NCBI GenBank assembly: GCA_004554485.1
Contig: SFLS01000019.1
Coordinates: 1 to 21,848, forward strand
Length of the DNA: 21,848 nt
Reading direction: 5' to 3'
Source of the DNA: Oscillospiraceae bacterium
GTDB taxonomy: Bacteria > Bacillota > Clostridia > Oscillospirales > Ruminococcaceae
Positions 1 through 6,096 of this stretch are shown here, piece by piece; position 1 is the stretch's first letter, and each line of letters begins with the position of its first letter. Under the pieces are notes generated by a model. That model was not told the DNA's origin. It worked only from the letters and a program-made list of their open reading frames with translations, and did no database searches. The translations under genes were made by a program, and so were the position numbers.

Positions 1-108
1 AAAGAGTATTTCTTACTCTTCAGAATCTACAAGGACTCAAATGTCATTTCTGACATCCAAGTTGATGCTGTTCAATTTTCAAGGTGCACGTCCGCTGCCA
101 TTTGACAG
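1..108 (-). other. Transcribed leader of a probable rRNA operon running off the left edge
   Basis: Read on the minus strand, this stretch lies just downstream of a strong promoter (116-144). It carries CCTTGAAAATTGAACA near 75-90, which resembles the boxA-like antitermination element found in rRNA leaders and 16S-23S spacers of Firmicutes. It also holds two small perfect hairpins: 41-46/51-56, whose loop reads GAAA on the minus strand, and 2-8/14-20. No mature 16S, 23S or tRNA sequence and no convincing ORF is present. That an rRNA gene follows to the left is inferred from the promoter type and this element. A tRNA or other stable-RNA operon is the alternative. Confidence 0.5.
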
Positions 109-115
109 CTTATAA

Positions 116-144
116 ATGATAGCACAGCCGTGCGACGGTGTCAA
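116..144 (-). promoter_or_regulatory. Strong sigma-A promoter with UP-like element, leftward
   Basis: On the minus strand the -35 is TTGACA (144-139) and the -10 is TATCAT (121-116), separated by exactly 17 bases. The bases just upstream (about 145-170) are A/T tracts with phased A and T runs, like the UP elements of stable-RNA promoters. It fires away from the glp operon, into the rRNA-like leader. Confidence 0.65.
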
Positions 145-181
145 TTACTTTTTTCACAATTTTGATTTCTTTTCTCCGCTA

Positions 182-210
182 TTGAAATAACAGGCCGAAA
201 ATGGTATATT
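182..210 (+). promoter_or_regulatory. Promoter of the glp-like operon
   Basis: TTGAAA (182-187) and TATATT (205-210) are spaced by 17 bases, predicting transcription from about 217 and a leader of about 90 bases before the first start codon. It is back-to-back with the leftward rRNA-type promoter, whose -35 is only 38 bases away. Confidence 0.5.
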
Positions 211-252
211 TGTCTTGGTTTTAACAATTGCCGATTGAGTAAACCGTGTTGC

Positions 253-266
253 TGAAACCGGGAGCA
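253..266 (+). promoter_or_regulatory. Possible cre site (CcpA) in the glp leader
   Basis: The 14 bases TGAAACCGGGAGCA match the catabolite-response consensus TGWAANCGNTNWCA at 12 of 14 positions. The site is about 36 bases downstream of the predicted start of transcription, where CcpA could act as a roadblock. Catabolite control of glycerol use is common in Firmicutes. The match is by eye only. Confidence 0.35.
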
Positions 267-299
267 GTGCCGCGCTCCTTTATTCGCATTATAAGGAGG
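260..299 (+). promoter_or_regulatory. Three-segment leader with mutually exclusive hairpins over the glp RBS
   Basis: Segment 1 (GGAGC, 261-265) can pair with segment 2 (GCTCC, 274-278). The overlapping part of segment 2 (CTCCTT, 275-280) can instead pair with the Shine-Dalgarno region AAGGAG (293-298). The two pairings share bases 275-278, so only one can form at a time. The first leaves the ribosome binding site free and the second hides it. A translational switch is inferred; no ligand is recognised. Confidence 0.4.
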
Positions 300-307
300 A
301 TACTGCC

Positions 308-1750
308 ATGTATGATGTTGCTGTGGTCGGCTGTGGAATCGTTGGCGCCGCCGCCGCCTATGAGTTGAGCCGCTACCGCTGTAAGGTGCTGGTTTTGGAA
401 GCCAAAAACGATGTTGCCAATGTGACGACAAAAGCCAACAGCGCCATCCTGCACGCCGGATATGACCCTCTCCCCGGTACCCTGATGGCGGAATTGAACG
501 TGCGCGGCGTGGCGCTGGCGAGGGAGCTGTGCAAAAAGCTGAATGTAGAGCGGGAGGAAATCGGCTCGCTGGTACTGGCGTTCGGCGAAGAGGATGACCG
601 GCACCTGGAAACGCTGTACCGGCAGGGCCTTGCCAACGGCGTGCCGGAGCTGGAACTGCTGACCGCCGATGAGGCCCGCGCGCTGGAGCCGAATATCAGC
701 GAAGCGGTAACAGGCGCCCTTTATGCGCCCTCCGCTGCGATTGTCAGTCCATGGGAATATGCGCTGGCGCTGGCGGAAACGGCAGTGGTAAACGGCTGCG
801 ACCTTCACCTCTCCGCCCCGGTGACCGGCATTGACCGGCTGGAGAACGGCTACCGCCTGCATACCCCCAAAGGCGATTTTGAAGCACGCTACATTGTAAA
901 TGCCGCCGGCCTGTACTGTGATAAGGTGCATGAGATGGTGGGCGGACACGGTTTTACCGTGCGGGGCGTCCGCGGGGAATATTACATTATGGATAAATCG
1001 CAGGGCGGACTGGTTGACCATGTCATTTTTCAATGCCCCAACCAAAAGGGCAAGGGCGTTCTTGTCGCGCCGACCGTTCACGGCAACCTGATCGTGGGGC
1101 CGAGCGCCGACCCGGTGGCCGAGGTGGAGGATGTCGCCAACACCGCCATAGGACTGGAGGAAGTCCGCACCGCCGCGGCCCGCAGCGTTCCGTCGATCAA
1201 CTACCGGGAATCCATCCGGAACTTTTCCGGTGTGCGGTGCTATACCGAGCGGGAAGACTTTATTATCGAAGAATCGCAGCAGGCGCCGGGCTTTATTAAT
1301 CTGGCGGGGATCCGCTCCCCCGGTCTTTCCGCCGCGCCGGCCATTGCCGAGCGCGCGGTGGAGCTGCTGCGCGGCTGCGGCCTTGCCACCGAAGCAAAGG
1401 AGCGTTTTACCGATACCCGCACCCGAACGGTGTTCCGGCATCTTTCTGCCAAGGAAAAAACGGCGCTTATCCGGGAAAACCCGTTGTACGGGCGGGTCAT
1501 CTGCCGGTGCGAAACGGTGACGGAGGGCGAGATCGTGGAGGCACTGCACCGTCCCATCGTCCCCACCTCCATCGATGCCATCAAGCGGCGCTGCAACGCC
1601 GGTATGGGCCGCTGCCAGGGCGGCTTTTGCGGACCGCGTGTTCACGAGATCATCGCACGGGAATTGGGGATCCCCAAGGAACAGGTGCTGATGGATGAGG
1701 AGGGCAGCTGGCTGCTGACCGGCCCCACCAAAGGAGGCGAAGGGGAATGA
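308..1750 (+). CDS. glpA: FAD-dependent glycerol-3-phosphate dehydrogenase-like oxidoreductase with C-terminal BFD [2Fe-2S] domain
   Basis: This 480-residue flavoprotein starts at an ATG nine bases after AAGGAGG. The N-terminal Rossmann motif G8-C-G-I-V-G13 binds FAD, and a DAO-type fold fills about residues 3-355, including the ILHAGYD stretch typical of anaerobic GlpA and of L-2-hydroxyglutarate oxidases (LhgO). The C-terminus is a BFD-like [2Fe-2S] domain with C399-x-C401 and C436-x4-C441; C429 is an additional nearby cysteine. Family members oxidise glycerol 3-phosphate to dihydroxyacetone phosphate and pass electrons through partner subunits to quinone or another acceptor. The stop overlaps the next gene by four bases (ATGA), so translation is probably coupled. 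The following GlpB-like and DUF1667 genes support the glycerol-3-phosphate reading over LhgO. The symbol is by family resemblance; the substrate is not proven by sequence. Confidence 0.85.
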   Translation: MYDVAVVGCGIVGAAAAYELSRYRCKVLVLEAKNDVANVTTKANSAILHAGYDPLPGTLMAELNVRGVALARELCKKLNVEREEIGSLVLAFGEEDDRHLETLYRQGLANGVPELELLTADEARALEPNISEAVTGALYAPSAAIVSPWEYALALAETAVVNGCDLHLSAPVTGIDRLENGYRLHTPKGDFEARYIVNAAGLYCDKVHEMVGGHGFTVRGVRGEYYIMDKSQGGLVDHVIFQCPNQKGKGVLVAPTVHGNLIVGPSADPVAEVEDVANTAIGLEEVRTAAARSVPSINYRESIRNFSGVRCYTEREDFIIEESQQAPGFINLAGIRSPGLSAAPAIAERAVELLRGCGLATEAKERFTDTRTRTVFRHLSAKEKTALIRENPLYGRVICRCETVTEGEIVEALHRPIVPTSIDAIKRRCNAGMGRCQGGFCGPRVHEIIARELGIPKEQVLMDEEGSWLLTGPTKGGEGE

Positions 1751-3018
1751 AGCAATACGACGTCATCGTGATCGGCGGCGGCCCGGCCGGGCTGGCGGCC
1801 GCCTGTGCCGCCTGCGATAACGGTGCCGAAAAGGTACTGGTGATCGAACGGGATAAGGAGCTGGGCGGCATCCTGAACCAGTGCATCCACAACGGATTTG
1901 GGTTGCACCGCTTCCGGGAGGAGCTGACCGGACCGGAATATGCGGGCCGCTTTATCTCTCTGCTGCGGCAGACCAAAGCGGAAGTCCTGCTGGATACCAT
2001 GGTAGTGGAAATTACCCCGGACCGCCGGGTCCGCTGCATCAATACCAAGGAAGGCTATACCGAGCTGAAAGCCGGCGCCGTTGTACTGGCGATGGGCTGC
2101 CGGGAGCGTACCCGCGGCGCTATCGCCATCCCTGGCGACCGGCCCGCCGGTATCTTTACCGCCGGGGCCGCGCAGCGCTATGTCAATATGGAAGGCTATA
2201 TGGTCGGCCGCCGGGTGGTCATACTCGGCTCCGGCGATATCGGGCTGATCATGGCACGGCGCATGACACTGGAGGGTGCCGAAGTACTGGCCTGCGTGGA
2301 GCTTTGCCCCTATTCCAACGGACTGAACCGCAATATCGTCCAGTGCCTTGACGACTATGAGATTCCGCTGTATCTCAGCCATACCATTACGGAAATCTGC
2401 GGAAAGGAGCGGGTGGAGCAGGTCGTCATCAGCCGGGTGGATGCCGACCGCCGTCCCATCCCCGGCACCGATATCATTTTTGACTGCGATACCGTTCTGC
2501 TCTCGGTCGGCCTGATCCCCGAAAACGAACTGACCCGCGCCGCCGGCATCCCGATGGACCGGCGCACCAACGGCGCTGTTGTCTACGAAAATATGGAAAC
2601 GATGGTCCCCGGCGTCTTTGCCTGCGGCAATGTGGTGCACGTTCACGACCTGGTGGATTTTGTTTCCGCCGAAAGTGAAAAGGCCGGTACCGCCGCTGCC
2701 CGCTATGCCCTGGGCAAAGAAACCGCAGGCCGCTGCATTGAGCTGAAAAACGGCAGCGCCGTCAATTACACGGTGCCGCAGCATATCCGCCCGGAGGGCG
2801 TGGAAAAGCTGTGCGAAGTCTTTTTCCGGGTCAATAACGTATACCGGGACCGCGTCATCACTGTGACCGACGAAAGCGGCGCCGTGCTGTGCCGGTTCCC
2901 GCGGGAGCACATGGCCCCCGGGGAGATGGAAAAAATCGCCCTGCCGCGCGCCCTGCTGGAAAAGGCCGTGGGCGCCGTCACTGTTTCGGTCGTGGCAAAG
3001 GAGGATGCCGCATTATGA
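1747..3018 (+). CDS. GlpB-like NAD(P)/FAD-dependent oxidoreductase
   Basis: This 423-residue two-dinucleotide-binding flavoprotein has an FAD motif G10-G-G-P-A-G15 at the N-terminus and a second Rossmann motif G161-S-G-D-I-G166 for NAD(P) or a second nucleotide. GGILNQCIHNGFG follows the first motif and is characteristic of the clostridial partner of GlpA. The late motif VFACGNVVHVHDLVDFV is the usual C-terminal FAD contact with the active centre. It lacks the CxxxxC redox disulfide of thioredoxin-reductase-type enzymes. It overlaps the upstream dehydrogenase and the downstream DUF1667 gene by ATGA junctions, so the three are almost certainly one translationally coupled unit. It probably relays electrons from the G3P flavin. 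It is usually annotated only as an oxidoreductase, and the true electron acceptor is unknown. Confidence 0.82.
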   Translation: MKQYDVIVIGGGPAGLAAACAACDNGAEKVLVIERDKELGGILNQCIHNGFGLHRFREELTGPEYAGRFISLLRQTKAEVLLDTMVVEITPDRRVRCINTKEGYTELKAGAVVLAMGCRERTRGAIAIPGDRPAGIFTAGAAQRYVNMEGYMVGRRVVILGSGDIGLIMARRMTLEGAEVLACVELCPYSNGLNRNIVQCLDDYEIPLYLSHTITEICGKERVEQVVISRVDADRRPIPGTDIIFDCDTVLLSVGLIPENELTRAAGIPMDRRTNGAVVYENMETMVPGVFACGNVVHVHDLVDFVSAESEKAGTAAARYALGKETAGRCIELKNGSAVNYTVPQHIRPEGVEKLCEVFFRVNNVYRDRVITVTDESGAVLCRFPREHMAPGEMEKIALPRALLEKAVGAVTVSVVAKEDAAL

Positions 3019-3365
3019 AAAAAGAACTGATCTGCATCGTCTGCCCCAAGGGCTGCCATCTCACCGCCGAAGAGACCGAAAGCGGCTGGAACATCAGCGG
3101 CTTCGGCTGTCCCCGCGGGCAGCAGTACGGTATTGCCGAAATGACCAACCCTACCCGGGTGGTGACTTCCACCGTCAGGATTCGGGGCGGCATCCATCCC
3201 CGCCTGCCGGTAAAGACCAACGGCCCTCTGCCGCGTTCGCTGGTCAGAAAAGCCGTCCGGCTGCTGGACAGGGTAGAGGTAACCGCTCCCGTGCGGTGCG
3301 GCGATATTGTTTTGGAAAATATCTGCGGAACGGGCATCGATTTTGTTGCCAGCCGGGATATGTAA
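3015..3365 (+). CDS. DUF1667 domain protein, small cysteine-rich partner of the GlpAB-like complex
   Basis: This 116-residue protein begins at the ATG overlapping the previous stop; a longer reading frame upstream lies inside the previous gene and is not needed. Four cysteines (C7, C10, C14 and C32, in CIVCPKGC and FGCPRG) look like an iron-sulfur or metal site. The rest matches the DUF1667 pattern, including LPVKTNGPLPRSL. In Clostridia this family sits third behind GlpA- and GlpB-like genes, as here, which suggests a small electron-transfer subunit replacing GlpC. That role is inferred from position. No glycerol kinase or facilitator gene is adjacent, and no strong terminator follows. Confidence 0.8.
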   Translation: MKKELICIVCPKGCHLTAEETESGWNISGFGCPRGQQYGIAEMTNPTRVVTSTVRIRGGIHPRLPVKTNGPLPRSLVRKAVRLLDRVEVTAPVRCGDIVLENICGTGIDFVASRDM

Positions 3366-3533
3366 CAATTCCACAAACGCAAAGATCGTATTTCCTCATC
3401 ATTTCGTTATAAATGGGCGCGTTGCGCAAAGTTCCTGTTAATATTATATAAAATAGTACCGGCATCTTTGTTGCAGCCAAAAAGTTATGATTTTTTTGCT
3501 ATGAATTTTTCCCTAAATTAAATCGATTAGGTA

Positions 3534-3563
3534 TTGCACTTTCGGTCGAAAATGTACTATAAT
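3534..3563 (+). promoter_or_regulatory. Promoter of the oad operon
   Basis: TTGCAC (3534-3539) and a perfect TATAAT (3558-3563) are 18 bases apart, predicting transcription from about 3570 and a leader of about 110 bases. Confidence 0.65.
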
Positions 3564-3568
3564 ACCAA

Positions 3569-3582
3569 AGTAAGCGTTTAAT
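3569..3582 (+). promoter_or_regulatory. Possible cre site at the oad transcription start
   Basis: The bases AGTAAGCGTTTAAT contain the core GWAANCGNTNW of the cre consensus, with mismatches only at the outer positions (11 of 14 matches). It sits on the predicted start of transcription, where CcpA would block initiation or clearance. Seen by eye only. Confidence 0.35.
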
Positions 3583-3654
3583 GGGGATATCTCGGACCTT
3601 TTGGGCCGGTCATCCCCATTCTGCGCCGTACAGCGCCTTGTAACGCTGGCGCTG
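3580..3654 (+). promoter_or_regulatory. Structured 5' leader of the oad operon
   Basis: A perfect nine-base stem AATGGGGAT/ATCCCCATT (3580-3588 with 3612-3620) encloses an inner stem GACC/GGTC (3595-3598 with 3608-3611). A second hairpin CAGCGCC/GGCGCTG (3631-3637 with 3648-3654) competes with CAGCG/CGCTG (3631-3635 with 3644-3648). No U-run follows, so this is not a simple terminator. It ends 14 bases before the GGAGG of oadA. It resembles no riboswitch class I can name with confidence. Confidence 0.45.
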
Positions 3655-3681
3655 CTAAGAAAAAAAGCAGGAGGGATTGCC

Positions 3682-5070
3682 ATGAAAAAGAGTGTAAAGT
3701 TTACCGAGACTGTCCTGCGCGATGCAAACCAGTCTCTGATCGCAACCCGTCTGGCCTTCGATGAGTTTGCCCCGATTCTGGAAGAGCTGGATAACGCCGG
3801 CTACTATTCGCTGGAATGCTGGGGCGGCGCAACCTTTGACAGCTGCCTGCGCTATCTGGACGAAGATCCTTGGGAGCGTCTGCGCAAGATCAAAAAGGCC
3901 TGCCCCAAAACGCCCCTGCAGATGCTGCTGCGCGGCCAGAACCTTTTGGGCTACAAGCACTACCCTGATGACGTGGTACGGATGTTCGTACGCAAGTCGG
4001 TGGAAAACGGAATCGATATTATCCGCATCTTCGATGCACTCAACGACATCCGTAATATTGAGGTAGCGGTCGACGAAACACTTAAGTGCGGCGCGCACGC
4101 CTCCGGCTGTATCTGCTACACCATCAGCCCTATTCATAACCTGGAAAGCTACGTTAAGCTGGCCAAGGAGATCGAGGCGCTGGGCGTACAATCCATCTGC
4201 GTCAAGGATATGGCCGGCATCATGAGCCCCAAGGAAGCCTTTGACCTGGTCACCGCCCTGAAGAAGAATGTCAAGGTACCCATCGTCATCCACACCCACA
4301 ATACCACCGGCCTTGGCCCCATGACCCTTCTGAAGGCCGTGGAAGCCGGCGCCGACGTCATTGATACCGCCGTTTCCTGCTTCTCCGGCGGTACCAGCCA
4401 GCCCCCCACGGAAACGCTGGTCTACACCCTGCGGGAAATGGGCTATGAGATCTCCGTCAAGGATGATGTGGTCAAAAAGGTCAATGACTTTTTCAAACCC
4501 ATCCGCAACGAATATCTGAAAAGCGGTATGCTGAACCCTGTGGTAATGGGCAACGCCACCGACGCCCTGATTTATCAGGTACCGGGCGGGATGCTCTCCA
4601 ACCTGGTGGCACAGCTGACCGCCCAGAAAGCGCTGGATAAGCTGGACGCTGTTCTGGATGAAGTACCGAAGGTACGCAAGGATCTTGGTTATCCTCCGCT
4701 CGTCACACCCATGAGCCAGATGGTCGGTGTTCAGGCCACGGTAAATGTGCTGACCGGCGGACGCTATAAGAATGTTTCCAAAGAGATCAAAGCCTACGTC
4801 AGAGGCGAGTATGGCCGCGCTCCGGGAAAAATAGACCCCGAAGTGCAGAAGCTGGTGCTGGGTACCGAAAAACCCATTACCCAGCGCTATGCCGACCTGC
4901 TGGAGCCCGGCTTTGAGAAAGCCAAACAGGAGCTGGGCGACCGCGCCCACAGCGATGAGGATGTTCTCTCCTACATTGCGTTCCCTGCCCAGGCGGAGGC
5001 TTTCTTTGAGAAGCGTGACCGCAAAGAGGACGATAACACATTCCATTTTTCTATTCGCGAAATCAAATAA
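3682..5070 (+). CDS. oadA: Oxaloacetate decarboxylase alpha subunit, carboxyltransferase only
   Basis: This 462-residue protein transfers the carboxyl group of oxaloacetate to biotin on a carrier protein, the first step of the Na+-pumping decarboxylase. The start is the ATG after GGAGGG; an in-frame ATG at 3601 would lie inside the leader hairpin and lacks an RBS. The HMGL-like TIM barrel shows LRDANQS (metal ligand D14), K175 in CVKDMAG (the carbamylated lysine) and H204-T-H206. The C-terminal half is the conserved carboxylase domain. The fused biotin domain of classical OadA (about 590 residues) is absent and supplied by a separate gene two positions downstream. Pyruvate carboxylase subunit B has the same fold, but the adjacent membrane pump subunits favour decarboxylation. 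Confidence 0.92.
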   Translation: MKKSVKFTETVLRDANQSLIATRLAFDEFAPILEELDNAGYYSLECWGGATFDSCLRYLDEDPWERLRKIKKACPKTPLQMLLRGQNLLGYKHYPDDVVRMFVRKSVENGIDIIRIFDALNDIRNIEVAVDETLKCGAHASGCICYTISPIHNLESYVKLAKEIEALGVQSICVKDMAGIMSPKEAFDLVTALKKNVKVPIVIHTHNTTGLGPMTLLKAVEAGADVIDTAVSCFSGGTSQPPTETLVYTLREMGYEISVKDDVVKKVNDFFKPIRNEYLKSGMLNPVVMGNATDALIYQVPGGMLSNLVAQLTAQKALDKLDAVLDEVPKVRKDLGYPPLVTPMSQMVGVQATVNVLTGGRYKNVSKEIKAYVRGEYGRAPGKIDPEVQKLVLGTEKPITQRYADLLEPGFEKAKQELGDRAHSDEDVLSYIAFPAQAEAFFEKRDRKEDDNTFHFSIREIK

Positions 5071-5091
5071 CGAAGAAGGAGGTTAAGACTG

Positions 5092-5616
5092 ATGTTAGTA
5101 CAAATGCTTCAAGAGCGCGTTGCCAACGGCGGCACCTACAACCTGACGTTCGGCGAATCGCTTACCATGTCCGGTATCGGTATTTTGGTCGTATTTCTGG
5201 AGCTGGTCATTCTGGCCGTCATCGTTCTGCTGATGGGCAAGATTGTCTCTTCCGTGGCTGGAAAAAAAGGTAACGCGGCACCCGCTGCCAAAGCCGCTCC
5301 CGCTGCAGCGCCCAAAGCTGCTGCACCTGCGGCTGCCGTGCGTACCCTCGTTGCCGGCTACAATATTCTGAAGCCCGTTCTGGCTCTGTGCGGTGTGGAT
5401 GATCCCACTGCTGCCATGGTCATGGCCATCACAGCCGATAAGCTGGGGACTCAGCCCTCTGAGCTTTCTTTCCGCGCCATCCGTGCGATCGAACTGCCCG
5501 AGGAACTGAACGGACTTAAGCCCGAAGAGGCTGCTGAAGTCGTTTCCAAGTGTGCTACCGAAAACGGCTTTACTCTGGATACCGTTACAATCAAAGCCGT
5601 AAGGCTTGCAAAGTAA
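5092..5616 (+). CDS. OadG-family small membrane subunit of the Na+-pumping decarboxylase
   Basis: This 174-residue protein has one membrane segment at about residues 25-49 (SGIGILVVFLELVILAVIVL), then an Ala/Pro/Lys-rich linker to about residue 80, and a cytosolic tail. Gamma/delta subunits anchor the carboxyltransferase and biotin carrier to the beta pump. The stretch ending in SELSFRAIRAI resembles the usual C-terminal motif of OadG proteins. About 38 further residues follow, ending in VTIKAVRLAK, which is longer than typical. It has a good RBS (AAGGAGG) 21 bases after oadA. Assignment rests on topology and operon position because the family is poorly conserved in sequence. Confidence 0.8.
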   Translation: MLVQMLQERVANGGTYNLTFGESLTMSGIGILVVFLELVILAVIVLLMGKIVSSVAGKKGNAAPAAKAAPAAAPKAAAPAAAVRTLVAGYNILKPVLALCGVDDPTAAMVMAITADKLGTQPSELSFRAIRAIELPEELNGLKPEEAAEVVSKCATENGFTLDTVTIKAVRLAK

Positions 5617-5649
5617 TTTTGCAAAACATTTTAGAGGAGGAAAACCAAA

Positions 5650-6078
5650 ATGGCCAAGTATGTTGTTACTCTCAACGGCAAGAACTACGAAGTTGAAGTT
5701 GAGAAGAATACTGCTACAATCACTAACACGACCGCGGCTGCCGCACCTGCTGCTCCCGCGCCCAAGGCTGCTCCTGCTCCCGCAGCTGCGCCTGCCCCCG
5801 CTCCTGCTCCCGCCCCCGCCCCTGCTCCCGCCCCCGCCCCTGCTCCCGTAGCGGCTGCTCCTGCCGGCGGCTCCACCGTTACCGCTCCCATGCCCGGAAC
5901 CGTACTTAATGTGGTCGCTCCCGTTGGCACCGCCGTAAAGGCCGGTGACGTTATCCTGGTGCTGGAGGCCATGAAGATGGAAAACGATATTGTTGCTCCC
6001 TGTGACGGTACCGTTGCTTCCGTCGCTGCCAAGGGCACTTCTGTTAACACCGATGATGTTCTGGCGACTCTTTCTTGA
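5650..6078 (+). CDS. Biotin carboxyl carrier protein of the decarboxylase
   Basis: This 142-residue carrier has a short N-terminal strand region (1-20), a long Ala-Pro linker (about 29-70) and a biotinyl domain with EAMKMEN, in which K109 is the biotinylated lysine. It shuttles the carboxyl group from the OadA-type transferase to the OadB pump. AGAGGAGG precedes the ATG. The linker is encoded by an 18-base tandem repeat, so its length may vary between strains. The gene lies between the OadG-like and OadB genes, the same order as in methylmalonyl-CoA decarboxylase operons (mmdC), but the transferase here is of the oxaloacetate/pyruvate type. Confidence 0.92.
   Translation: MAKYVVTLNGKNYEVEVEKNTATITNTTAAAAPAAPAPKAAPAPAAAPAPAPAPAPAPAPAPAPAPVAAAPAGGSTVTAPMPGTVLNVVAPVGTAVKAGDVILVLEAMKMENDIVAPCDGTVASVAAKGTSVNTDDVLATLS
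5803..5848 (+). repeat. 18-base tandem repeat encoding an Ala-Pro linker
   Basis: The unit CCTGCTCCCGCCCCCGCC occurs perfectly at 5803-5820 and 5821-5838, then partially at 5839-5848. It encodes alternating Ala-Pro in the biotin carrier. Being a multiple of three, copy-number change would alter linker length without shifting the frame. Confidence 0.85.
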
Positions 6079-6096
6079 TTGAGGGAGGACATCTGA

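Larger units (their letters stand above)
3366..3681 (+). other. Intergenic region between glp and oad operons
   Basis: This 316-base spacer has no credible gene. Its first half is AT-rich and contains a possible extra promoter, TTGCGC (3422-3427) and TATATA (3445-3450) with 17-base spacing. No clear intrinsic terminator for the glp operon was found; GCGCGTTGCGC near 3417-3427 is only a short stem without a U-run. The second half holds the main oad promoter, a cre-like site and the structured leader, listed separately. Confidence 0.6.

Noticed and set aside
1..300. tRNA or 5S rRNA in the left-edge region
   Set aside because: No cloverleaf, CCA end or 5S-like sequence found; only a promoter and leader-like elements are visible.
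221..1645. Long minus-strand open frame opposite the GlpA-like gene
   Set aside because: No RBS or family signature; the plus-strand protein has clear FAD and BFD motifs. Long antisense frames are expected opposite GC-rich third-position coding.
3601..3681. Upstream ATG that would lengthen OadA by 27 residues
   Set aside because: It lies inside the leader hairpin with no RBS; GGAGGG precedes the ATG at 3682, and family alignment starts there.
3682..6078. Methylmalonyl-CoA or glutaconyl-CoA decarboxylase reading of the pump
   Set aside because: Gene order is similar, but the transferase is the pyruvate-carboxylase/OadA type with HTHN and VKDMAG motifs, not the propionyl-CoA carboxylase type.
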